Assembly: GCA_018857735.1 (NCBI GenBank)
Contig: JABMCL010000073.1
Coordinates: forward strand, 47,501-111,500
Reading direction: 5' to 3'
DNA: 64,000 bases
From: Alviniconcha marisindica
Lineage: Eukaryota > Mollusca > Gastropoda > Provannidae
Notes under the pieces: generated by a model
The model's input: only the letters and a program-made list of their open reading frames with translations
Databases searched by the model: none
Told to the model about the DNA's origin: nothing
Part shown: positions 37,823 to 47,530 of the stretch, piece after piece
Layout of the letters: each line of letters starts with the position of its first letter
Numbering within the stretch: position 1 is the stretch's first letter
Program-made: the position numbers and the translations under genes

Positions 37823-38299
37823 GAAGGTGGGTGGGTGGGTGGGGGTGGAGAAAAACAGAGAGAGAACCGACTATACCGTGTGTGTCCCATTCTCCCCCCG
37901 ACACTAATCACTGAGTTTAGATCTAGTACCGCCGGGACTCAGGTAGGCCATGAAGGCCTCGGTTTCCAGCATTTTTGTTATTGTTGTTGTTTTGCTTTTT
38001 TGGCCGATCTGTCGCGTGCAGACCTTTCTTTCTTTCAGTTTTAATTGAGAAAAGAGAACCGATGAGTGCATGTTTATGTCAGCGGGTGTATGTGGCGGTG
38101 TGCGTTATTTTTTATATACATATATATAAAATTCTTCTTCTTTATAAACGGTGTGTTTATGTTAGTTTATACTATGTGTGTGCGTGCGTGTGTGCGTTGG
38201 GAGGACGGGTATCGTCGTTAAAGGGACATTACTCCGCTGCTCCGAGCAGTGCATTCGGACGTCACCCAAAATCCCTGAGATCCTGCACGGGCTACACGC
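37823..38299. other. no gene seen
   Basis: Unique DNA with short T-rich and GT-rich stretches. Confidence 0.5.
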
Positions 38300-38992
38300 A
38301 TCCGTTAAGTAAGTAAGTAAACATGGTGCTTCACGTCCACAGAAACCATAAGGCTTCTTAGTGACGGGGAGAAGGGGGGGGGGGGGCATGGAGGTGGTAG
38401 GTATGTAGGTAGTGTTGCTTAATGTCCTCAGATGTCAGTTGACATATTAGGGACAAGCTGAGACCAATGCCGAAGCATGGTTCAATATAGCTTTACGTCC
38501 ACGGAAACCAGAAGGCTCGTTAGGACGGACAGCCCAGGACGGCCACCTCGACTCTCACACAGCTCCTGAACTATGGCATGGAGGTGGTGATGAAGTGATG
38601 CTTAATGTCCTCAGATGTCAGTTGACATATTAGGGACAAGTTGTGACCAATGCCGAAGCAGGGTTCATTAATTCTTTACGTCCACGGAAACCAGAAGGCT
38701 CGTTAGGACGGACAGCCCAGGACGGCCACCTCGACTCTCACACAGCTCCTGAACTATGGCATGGAGGTGGGGGAAGACTGAGGGAGATTATATACCTATC
38801 GCTACACTGTCACCCCCGCCAGAATGACTCCTGCGTTAAGACGGGAAGCGATTCATTAATTGTGAGGGACAAAGTCTCAAGACAGTGTCCACAGACCGGC
38901 CCAGCTTTTGAAGAGAGAGGAGAGCCGAAACGGATTCGAACCGAGGTCCCTCTGCACAACAGTCTTGCCGCTAGGCCAAACCGGCTCACTGA
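38300..38992 (-). mobile_element. second-family SINE split by two short SINE-like insertions
   Basis: The outer SINE (38300-38397 and 38772-38992) matches 25802-26140. Its head on the minus strand has GAGCCGGTTTGGCCTAGCGG and the B box GGTTCGAATCC. Two copies of the ~165-bp element (about 38398-38573 and 38589-38757) sit inside. The sequence CATGGAGGTGG appears three times, before, between and after the insertions, as a shared target duplication. Confidence 0.88.
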
Positions 38993-39204
38993 CGCGTCAG
39001 TTAACTCCACCCGCAACGCCTTTGCCGCGCACTGCAATGTTGCTCGAACGATAAACCATGGAGTTGCATTTACGTATATGTACGTCCACGAATAAACCGA
39101 GACGCTTCACTGGATGTCTGGACGGGTTTGTTTTTCTTCCTTTTCAAGTGAGCCAAACTGAACAGGTGTACAGGTTTAAAATCTCAAGTTCAGGATTACC
39201 CGCA
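38993..39204. other. no gene seen
   Basis: Unique sequence between insertions. Confidence 0.5.
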
Positions 39205-39374
39205 AACCATGGTTCAGGAGCTGTGTGAGAGTCGAGGTGGCCGTCCTGAGCTGTCCGTCCTAACGAGCCTTCTGGTTTCCGTGGACGTAAAGAATTATTG
39301 AACCGTGCTTCGGCATTGGTCACAACTTGTCCCTAATATGTCAATTGACATCTGAGGACATTAAGCATCACCAT
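39205..39374 (+). mobile_element. short SINE-like element, plus orientation
   Basis: The head TTCAGGAGCTGTGTGAGAGT leads to the end ACATTAAGCATCACC. It is flanked by ATTACCCGCAAA at about 39185 and about 39374, a 12-bp target duplication that shows the orientation and both ends. Confidence 0.85.
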
Positions 39375-39426
39375 TACCCGCAAAAGCGGAAACCCGCCAT
39401 ACAACGAACCACCACACATCCATACC

Positions 39427-39864
39427 CAAACGCCAAGCACTGGTTTACGACATCCTTCCTTCAACCACTGCCGTATTTAGTTACGCCATAGGGTCTAGAA
39501 AACTGTCAGCTAACGAGCAGTTTTTTGTTGGTGCTCAAACAGTAGTAAGTTTGTTACAAACAACTCAAATTATATCACACGTTTGTTTTATAACTGACCA
39601 TGTTGCTTACGCCAGCTCAAATAAAACCAGAATCGTTTGAATCAAGACGGAACTTTTTTTTTTACCGGGGGTGGATGCGCCTCAAGTTTACGTGCGTGCT
39701 TGGGCGCTAGGCTGCTTCCACAGTCTTATTGGTACCCGAACCTTTCAGAGGGCGCTGACCGCGTCGGTGGACAGCTGCGCGGAGATAAAGCGTGCCCCTT
39801 CAGTGGTGTAACTAAATCTGGCAGAGTTTGGAGGAGGGTGCCGGAAAGCGGTGCTCGGAGTATG
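39427..39864 (+). mobile_element. long-TIR (Mutator-like) MITE, full copy of 438 bp
   Basis: It is flanked by perfect 9-bp direct repeats ATCCATACC (39418-39426 and 39865-39873). The end CAAACGCCAAGCACTGG opposes GTGCTCGGAGTATG. The interior matches the copies at 30843 and 54328. Confidence 0.9.
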
Positions 39865-40515
39865 ATCCATACCGTCAAGCACAGTTGGCAAATGACATGG
39901 TTTTGTTTGTTTGCTTGTTTTGCTTTTTTTTCTCAGTATCTTTGATCTTTATTTCTCAGTTCAAACTGCTTCATTGAAAATATCAGTTTCAAAGTGGTAT
40001 CGTGCAGTGTAAGTGCGGATTACAACAACCGCCAATATTTATAACAAGTGTCCAGTACAGTTATGTCCGAAACGTTGAATGCTGCAAATGTCCATGATCA
40101 AATCCGAGTCACTGTCGATGTACCTGACAATAGCAGTAATACGAAAAGGGTCTTTCGTGTCGTCCGGCGGCAAATTGTAACAGAACATGAATGTCACACG
40201 CTGGTGCAGATTTACAGATTTATGTACAAATTCTTTCATTCGCCTATTTTAGAAATCAGTTCAACCGATTCTTATCAAAGACATAGGGACAGGGGGAGTG
40301 GAGGTTGGACTGGACGTCCAACATAAATATTCGACCAAAGTCAATTGTTAACAATAACAGAAACAACGAGATAACAGCGATCAGGGACTGATCAGGATGT
40401 AGAATGCTTGAAGCCGGAGCAAGACATTGGACAGTTCGACTGAATCCAGCCCACAAAGAACAAGGCCATGTCTTGGCACCGCCAAAGCCGCCGACTCTGT
40501 CTGTCTTTGATTTTG
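39865..40515 (-). other. 3' UTR/flank of gene C
   Basis: A minus-strand AATAAA lies near 39949-39954, about 560 bases after the gene C stop, and is a plausible poly(A) signal. The plus-strand open frame at 40048-40326 has no protein support. Confidence 0.4.
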
Positions 40516-41844
40516 CTACACTTGCACTTTTCCCGTCTTCTCTGGGTCAGGCATAATCATCCTCCGTGATGGTAGGGTGTGCAAATAGAAACAGTCCAGC
40601 CAGTACATCTGGAGGAACAGAAGAAAAACACTTTTGATGGAAACTAGAACTATCTATGAACGGAAGAGAAATATAATTATTTGATGAAAAGTAGAACTAC
40701 TTACAAACTGGTTTCATGGAAACTAGGACCATTCAAAAACCGAAGACTGAGAAACATATCTGATGGAAACTAGGACTATTTATGAACAGGAGAGAAACAA
40801 TTATTTGATGGACTATTTATGAACAGAAAACAGAAAAATATTTGATGAAAACTAGAACTATGTATAAACCAAAGAGAAACATATTTGATAGAAACTAATA
40901 CGAGTTATGAACGGAAGAGAAATATAAATATCTGATGAAAATTAGGACTATTCATGAAAAGGAGAGAAAAATAATTATTTAATGAAAACTATGACTATTT
41001 ATGAACAGAAGACTGAGAAATATATTTGATGGAAACTAGAACTATTTATGAACTGAAGAGAAACATATTTGATGGAAACTAGGAGTATATTTGGTTGTAG
41101 ATCTGCATCTCAGTTCATTACATGGGCATTTATTTCTCATAAGCTTGTAGAGGTGCAAGGACCAACTATCAAAATGAATGCACGCTTTTCTGTGTAGGCA
41201 TTCATAAGCAAGCAGCAATGGCTCTTATGACTGAGATGGGGCGCCATAACTAATCTGTTAGTAGATTATATCAATATTATTTAGTAAAGCCAACAGCAGT
41301 GTTTGTTGAGACGTCAGACTCCTTTAACTCGTCAAATTGTTTCCAAAGGAATAGAGGAGACCGGGGCACTCTGGGCCACTTTTTAAATATTTTCTTTATC
41401 ATTCATAAGTGAACCAACACTGGATGCTGGAATAAGCTTCAACATAAGGCTTGCTTCGGTGCAGCTTTGGCACAGTTAGTTTAAAAACACATCCCCATGT
41501 GATTGGCTGCCCCATGCCCGGGGTAGGTTGGTGGTTGGGCCATTTGTAATTAAAACTCTAAAATTACAACTCAGAAAGAAAACAACAAACAAACAATAAC
41601 CTTGTAATTACACTAACCTAAAAATATTTTTTTTAAACGTGTAAAAAAAGTGTGTAAAGACTGTAAAATAAATAAATATATATCTCAAAATAAATAATAA
41701 ACTAGGAATGTTTATACCCCTCCCAAATGTCAGTGCCTTTTAATGCCCTTTCCCAACCTTCCCGCCATTTTTGTATGCGTTAGAAATGTTGGCTTTTCCG
41801 ATCAGAATAATTCTCATTAAAAAAAATATATATAAAAAAATTAA

Positions 41845-41906
<62 letters not shown>

Positions 41907-43935
41907 GGGGAACCCCTTATAGCTGAATTCAAAATTCTCCAAATTATTTAGTTGACGGCTGTGGTGGCTGCATGGCAACTTACGCAATAGATGGTAATGC
42001 CCAGAGCACTAATGGAACTGTAGAGCATTCTGGACCACTTCATGTTGCGTACTTGGTGGTACTCCCGCCAGCTGCCCTCCGGGATCGGCATGTAGTTCAT
42101 GTGGGCTTTGTTCTCCACGGCAAGCTGCTGCTGTGTTTTGAAATGTCCTAACTGGCCGCGCAGTTTCATCACATGTTCAGACGTCGTTTTGCGTCTAACA
42201 TATGGTGTCAGCCGTGGTTTAGTATCTGTCAAAAGAAATGGGATTATGATTATTATTATTTGAAAATTCAGTGTTTTTTTGTCCCTTGGCCTTGCAGGAA
42301 ATTGGGTCGCCTTGCCCAGGTAAGGCACAGCACAGCAGCTGCCATAGCAGTGCTACCTACTGAGTACTCCTACTGGTGTGTGCAGTATTTTCATGTGTCC
42401 AAACAATGGTATGGCTGCCAGTGTTTGGGATTTTTAACATGCGTACAGATGTTGATTCATGCAATTGCACACGGGGGCTGTACAGACATTGTAAGAGAGT
42501 GCACTGAAAGTTGGCTCTGGGAGAAAATCCTTTGCCGCACCTGGGACTCGAACCTGTGTCAGTATTGCACCTTGCTTACCAGCTCAGCTATTCCCTGTTT
42601 TTGAGGAGTGTTCAGGTGGGGATCGCTACAATAGCTAAACATGGGATTCATTGTAGTTTCGAGGAGTGTTCAGGTGGGGAATGCTACAACAGCTAGACAT
42701 GGGATTCATTGTAGTTTCGAGGAGTGTTCGGGTGGGGAATGCTGCAACAGCCCAGCATGGGATTCATTGTAGTTTTGAGGAGTGTTAAGGTGGGGAATGC
42801 TACAACAGCTAAACATGGGATTCATTGTAGTTTTGAGGAATGTTCAGGTGGGGAATGCTACAACAGCCCAGCATTGGATTCTTTGTAGTTTCAAGGAGTG
42901 TTCAGGTGAGGAATGCTACAACAGCTAAACGTGGGATTCTTTGTAGTTTCAAGGAGTGTTCAGGTGCGGAATGCTGCAACAGCCCAGCATGGGATTCATT
43001 GTAGTTTCGAGGAGTGTTCAGGTGGGGAACACTACAACAGCTAGATATGGGATTCATTGTAGTTTCGAGGAATGTTCAGGTGGGGAATGCTACAACAGCC
43101 CAGCATGGGATTCTTTGTAGTTTCAAGGAGTGTTCAGGTGAGGAACGCTACAACAGCTAAACGTGGGATTCTTGTAGTTTCAGGAGTGTTCAGGTGGGGA
43201 ACGCTACAACAGCTAACTGGGATTATTGTAGTTTCGAGGAGTGTTCAGGTGGGGAATGCTGCAACAGCCCAGCATGGGATTCATTGTAGTTTCGAGGAGT
43301 GTTCAGGTGGGGAATTACAACAGCCAGATGGGATTCATTGTAGTTTCGAGGAGTGTTCAGGTGGGGAATGCTGCAACAGCCCAGCATGGGATTCATTGTA
43401 GTTTCGAGGAGTGTTCAGGTGGGGAACTTACAACAGCTAGATATGGGATTCATTGTAGTTTCGAGGAGTGTTCAGGTGGGAAATGCTGCAACAGCCCAGC
43501 ATGGGATTCATTGTAGTTTCGAGGAGTGTTCAGGTGGGGAACATTACAACAGCTAGATATGGGATTCATTGTAGTTTCGAGGAGTGTTCAGGTGGGGAAT
43601 GCTGCAACAGTCCAGCATGGGATTCATTGTAGTTTCGAGGAGTGTTCAGGTGGGGAATGCTACAACAGCTAGACATGGGATTCATTGTAGTTTCGAGGAG
43701 TGTTCAGGTGGGGAATGCTGCAACAGCCCAGCATGGGATTCTTTATAGTTTCAAGGAGTGTTCAGGTGAGGTATGCTACAACAGCTAAATGTGGGATTCA
43801 TTGTAGCTCCCCAGCTGAACTTACTCTGGCAGTCACCCGTTGTATATGTAATGCATAAAATATATAGTGCAGTTGTACACTGACAAATGCATTCCATGAA
43901 GCGAGATGATTGCGTATATATGACCATTGTTTTTT

Positions 43936-43979
<44 letters not shown>

Positions 43980-45202
43980 TTTTTGTTTTTATTTCCTCAC
44001 CACACGCCATCTTTGGTGGATAACGTGGGATTCAAAACATATTAAAGAAACTTGAAATTTTGGTGGCCGCCCAATGTTCTCTTCGCAATTTTGATATATA
44101 ATTTTGTTTGTGTGTTGTTGTTTTTTGTTTACACAATTTATTCAGATGTCTTGAAGTGTGCTATATATTCAAAAATAAGTGAACAACAACACTGACATGC
44201 ATGAACTAACATAATTAAAAGTATACATCCATACGCAACAAAACCTGTGTGCTCTCAACCCCCCCCCCCCCCTCCCGCCGCGCCCACCCCAGTGGGTGTG
44301 CTAATGATGTTGCTTGTTGCCAAGGCAATCCAGAGTGGGATGGTCTGGGGGAAAGAAAAATTAACTTAAAGGCATTCTTTTTCAAGAGAGAACAACTCAT
44401 CCAGTGCTCTTCAAATCAGTCTTCCCACGCACCCTTTAGAACTGGAATCAACTCTCACCCTGGCTGACCGCATCAACATCCCTGGAAGCATTTGAGCACT
44501 GTCTGAACAGCTACATACCTCATAGTGCGCTGTCCACACAACCCTAGATGTCATACCGTAAATATTTTGAACATTCTGAACGGAGCAGCCACTTCCCAAA
44601 CAAACCTACCTGCGCAAAGACTTCACTGTTGAACGAACAACATTCCCTGTGAACCCGGTTCTCTATAGGGAAGAAGAAGAAGAATTGGAAGCGTATGGAC
44701 CGTAATTATGTTTAGATCTGTCTTCAAGGGTAGTGAGTATGTTTATGACTGACTTGAAAACAATCAGCCCAAACGCCATTTTGTAATGAAATAGCTTATC
44801 ATTCGGTGACTTCGGATTCTGGGGCAGTGTTTAGTGGAGCACGACACCCAGAAATCGCCCAGTAAACTTTTCAGCTGCATGTGTGGTGAAAGAGATCTTT
44901 TCTTTTTCTTTTGATATATCCAATTTTCGTAACTTCATGAGCAATAACCCTGGGTGGTCATTCGAGATTCTCTTGCTAGATAGCATCTTGGTGAGTAGAT
45001 CTAAAAGTGATACTCTAAGAATAGCCGTTACGGTAAACTTGTAAATAAGGAGATAACAGAAATGACTGCCATTATCATCCAAAATACCAATCAGAAACTG
45101 AAATTTTAGAAATTAACTTACAACACGTTGCGCAAATTCTGAAGGCAGATACTTACTAAGTAACTGAAGCAACTTTTTCGAAAATATTTGCCAACGAGAC
45201 AT
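40516..45202 (-). CDS. gene C: small, probably mitochondrial, single-pass membrane protein (prag01/Deltameth_res-like), three exons
   Basis: Exons are 45202-45157, 42225-41984 and 40608-40516, with donors A|GTAAGT and GC|GTAAGT and acceptors TTTGACAG and TTCCTCCAG. Phases 1 and 0 fit exactly, giving 126 residues. Exon 1 is a short basic start (MSRWQIFSKKLLQLL) without acidic residues, as expected of a mitochondrial presequence. Exon 2 adds a basic stretch, then YMPIPEGSWREYHQVRN and a hydrophobic span (MLYSSISALGITIYC). Exon 3 supplies MYWLDCFYLH and a polar tail ending TGKVQV. The PxPxGxW...RNxKW-TM pattern resembles, from memory, the deltamethrin-resistance prag01 domain (PF16020) of small mitochondrial inner-membrane proteins; the function is unknown. 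The same three-exon plan forms the N-terminus of the divergent neighbour AIFM1. Other possibilities include an accessory respiratory-complex subunit. Exon 1 is inferred only from its ATG, donor and phase. Confidence 0.75.
40640..41095. repeat. degenerate ~43-bp minisatellite in gene C intron 2
   Basis: Units contain GATGGAAACTAGGACTATTT followed by ATGAACAGAAGAG and AAACAT. They are diverged, with varied length. Confidence 0.85.
41096..41983 (-). other. remainder of gene C intron 2
   Basis: AT-rich, with (GA)n at about 41847-41898. No other exon seen. The intron runs from the donor at 41983 to the acceptor at 40609. Confidence 0.6.
42290..42597 (-). mobile_element. tRNA-derived SINE, copy 2, in gene C intron 1
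   Basis: Reverse copy of 18360-18690. The minus strand contains the B-box-like GGTTCGAGTCC, a GTTAAAAATCCCAAACACTG core and CCTTACCTGGGCAAGG at the far end. It lies in the same sense as gene C. Confidence 0.8.
42600..43805. repeat. ~59-60-bp minisatellite, ~20 copies, in gene C intron 1
   Basis: The unit contains GATTCATTGTAGTTTCGAGG and AGTGTTCAGGTGGGGAA. Two variants, GCTGCAACAGCCCAGCATGG and a CTACAACAGCTAGA(T/C)ATGG form, alternate in the right half, giving a 118-120-bp higher-order pattern. Confidence 0.95.
43806..45156 (-). other. remainder of gene C intron 1
   Basis: (TG)n at 43939-43978, poly-C at about 44259-44274 and a LINE remnant at 44400-44560. No other exon is supported. Confidence 0.6.
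44400..44640 (+). mobile_element. LINE open-reading-frame end, broken
   Basis: One frame reads NWNQLSPWLTASTSLEAFEH, matching the WNxLPxxVVxAPSLxxFKxxL segment at the C-terminus of animal non-LTR retrotransposon polyproteins. A frameshift separates it from upstream FRT. Confidence 0.6.
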
Positions 45203-45483
45203 CTTTTGTTTTTTGCTCCGCTGGTCTTCTTCGCGAAAGAGCACATCAAGCCCACTAACTTCCCTTTGAACTATCCTCTCCCCCAAGGTAAAAAAGAAAG
45301 AAAAAGAAAGAAAGATGGAAAGAAAAAACCCAGAAAGAATGTAAGGAACACAAAAGACATAACAAGATAAGACACCGAAAGCTGTCGTATATTTAGCAGT
45401 TAGGTAAGGTAAGGTAAGCAGTTAAGCTGAATCGATCCGTTTTGCGCAGCTGACTAGATCTACCACCAGAACGTGTTCCCGGC
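45203..45483. promoter_or_regulatory. gene C upstream region
   Basis: Presumed promoter side of gene C, in a divergent arrangement with AIFM1. No TATA box is evident. Confidence 0.3.
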
Positions 45484-45554
45484 CACAGAGTGACGTGTGT
45501 ATGTGAGTGTGTGTGTGTGCGTGTGTCCGTGCGAGCGCCTGTCCGTGCGAGCGC

Positions 45555-45604
<50 letters not shown>
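45484..45604. repeat. (GT)n microsatellite
   Basis: GT-rich with two CGTGCGAGCGC interruptions at its left side. Confidence 0.95.
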
Positions 45605-45605
<1 letters not shown>

Positions 45606-45716
45606 GTGCCGGTCTATGTGTGGACGTTTCTTGACACACCATGAGCGTAAACTCAACACACTTATGTAATGGTGCTTTTGTTTTAGTTTTGGGGTGAAGT
45701 TGGAGGGGTTGGGGGT

Positions 45717-45767
45717 GTCGCGACAAAATACGTCTTTTGTCGCGACAAAAGTTTTGTCGCGACAAAA
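45717..45767. repeat. iterated 16-bp perfect palindrome TTTTGTCGCGACAAAA
   Basis: Two complete palindromes follow a truncated one within about 50 bp. Each contains the TCGCGA core. Confidence 0.9.
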
Positions 45768-45837
45768 ATCATACTTGTGGCAGCTCCCACCAATGATAAA
45801 GAGCTAGGGGCAGGGGACGGGGCGAGGCCGGAGCTGG

Positions 45838-45885
45838 GGGGTGGGGGGGGGGGGGGGGGGGGGGGGGGGAGGGCTAGGGGGCGGC
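45838..45885 (+). repeat. poly-G-rich tract
   Basis: About 30 nearly continuous G, followed by further G runs. It lies between the two divergent gene starts. Confidence 0.9.
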
Positions 45886-46269
45886 GGGGGAAGAGGAATT
45901 GAGATATGACAAAGCGACAGCTTCCTGTGGTAGCGTCCCCGCCAACTCATATCAACTGGTCCGGCCGAATCACTGACTAATCAATTCAGTTCACCGTGAA
46001 CGTGTGAGTGAGTGTACTTTGGGACCATGAAACATTGCTTAGATCAAAGCGTAGAAAAAGAAAGAAAGAAAGAAAAAGTAATTGACTGCTGAAGCATTAG
46101 ATTTAGATCTGGAAGACCTTAAACAGAAACATAATTTCGTGTGCCGCAACAGCCAGCAATGACACCAGGCAATAAAGTTGTATGTAATTGCTTTTCGCAG
46201 TCATTGACCTCAGTTTTCGCCCACCCTTCGAACGGCTGAGGACGTGTTTTTTTCTCTCGTTTTTTTTTT

Positions 46270-46323
<54 letters not shown>

Positions 46324-46749
46324 CTCTCTCTTTTGTCTCAAAAAATAAAAATAAATAAAAAATCAAATTAGTCAGGATGGCTTCAGTAGAATTTTATCGT
46401 TCACAGTAGTTGGGCCGCCCATACACTTTACATATCCGGCTTTGAGCCAAACTCGTGGACGTACTTAAATGTAAGTCCGCCATGGCCAAACAGATCAGTT
46501 TCGCCTTTTATTGAAAGTATTGCCACATGTCATGTCAATCCCCTGATCATAACCCTTTGTTCAAAGCACCAACTAACTCATGTCAATCAGTGCCTCCGAT
46601 ACGACACAGTCACACTGAGGCTACGGCCGGAGCAAGTACTGAATCTCAGTGACTGTAGGAGTCGCAACTGACTCCGACAGGCATAATGAATGACCGTCCG
46701 TGGCCGGGCCGCTTGCCGGGATGCGCCTGCTCTCGATAGAATAATAATA

Positions 46750-46787
<38 letters not shown>

Positions 46788-46951
46788 TACATTTATCATG
46801 CGTTCATCAATGCCCTGAGCGCTCACATGACTGATACATATTAACCTAAATATGATATTCTATACACATGCAGAGCATAGTTCTACCAAAACAATTTACA
46901 TAAAGTATTATTAAAAAAAAAAAAAAAAAAAAGGCACTACAGACACACACA

Positions 46952-46996
<45 letters not shown>

Positions 46997-47445
46997 ACAC
47001 ACACACACAGAGTCTTTAAATCTATCGCGAAATAAAAAGGAGGAAAAGCAAGCAAACAAACAAACAAAAAGCCATTGCTTAATAAGGCTGATCATAAGTT
47101 CATAGTCTGGCGAAGGCGGCATGGCCAAGCGCCATTTCAGTGGCCGCGCCGCCACTGACTTAGGCCGCAGTGACCTGGCCGCGGCGACTCAGTCACGGCG
47201 TCAGTTCATGTCGCCGCTGTTACCGGCAAAACGAACAACGTGAAGTCAGATGACACTAAAATACAAAATTAGCCAGATTAGTTGCACTTTGCCGTTGATT
47301 GTGAATCAATTTGTGGCATAGTCAGTGATAATTCACCAGCCCCGAAGTCGCGGGCTTCTCTGGAGAAGCGAAAACGAAAGAGCCAAGGGACATAACCGGC
47401 GTTGGTAACTCTTCTAAGAATAAAAGCAGGGCCGGCAAAGCAAAG
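45886..47445. other. intergenic region between genes C and D
   Basis: Holds (CT)n at 46274-46330, (TAA)n at 46740-46785, dispersed repeat copy 2 (46783-46995) and a GC-rich, CpG-containing segment at 47100-47240 that may belong to the AIFM1 promoter. Confidence 0.5.
46783..46995 (+). repeat. dispersed repeat with internal microsatellite, copy 2
   Basis: From ATAATGTACATTTATCATGC through TACCAAAACAATTTACATAA to (CA)n. The part beyond the microsatellite differs from the other copies. Confidence 0.8.
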
Positions 47446-47530
47446 ATGACGCGCTGCATGAATCTTTGCCGATTTTCGGTCATAGGAAGGCGTTTGCACA
47501 CGTTGAGGAGACCATCATTCCCTGTGATCA
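47446..47530 (+). CDS. AIFM1: AIFM1 exon 1: mitochondrial presequence
   Basis: Encodes 28 residues beginning [20 protein letters not shown]. They are rich in Arg and hydrophobics with no acidic residue, the hallmark of a mitochondrial targeting peptide. It ends ATCA|GTAAGA in phase 1, exactly what exon 2 requires (A + AA = Lys). Chosen by sequence character and phase; not backed by homology. Confidence 0.65.

Noticed and set aside
40048..40326. 92-codon plus-strand open frame
   Set aside because: No similarity or splice context, and it overlaps the likely gene C 3' UTR.
41948..41983. Gene C ending at the stop just after YCVSCHAATTAVN
   Set aside because: This requires reading through a consensus GTAAGT donor. 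The exon at 40608 restores similarity to AIFM1 exon 3, so splicing is preferred.
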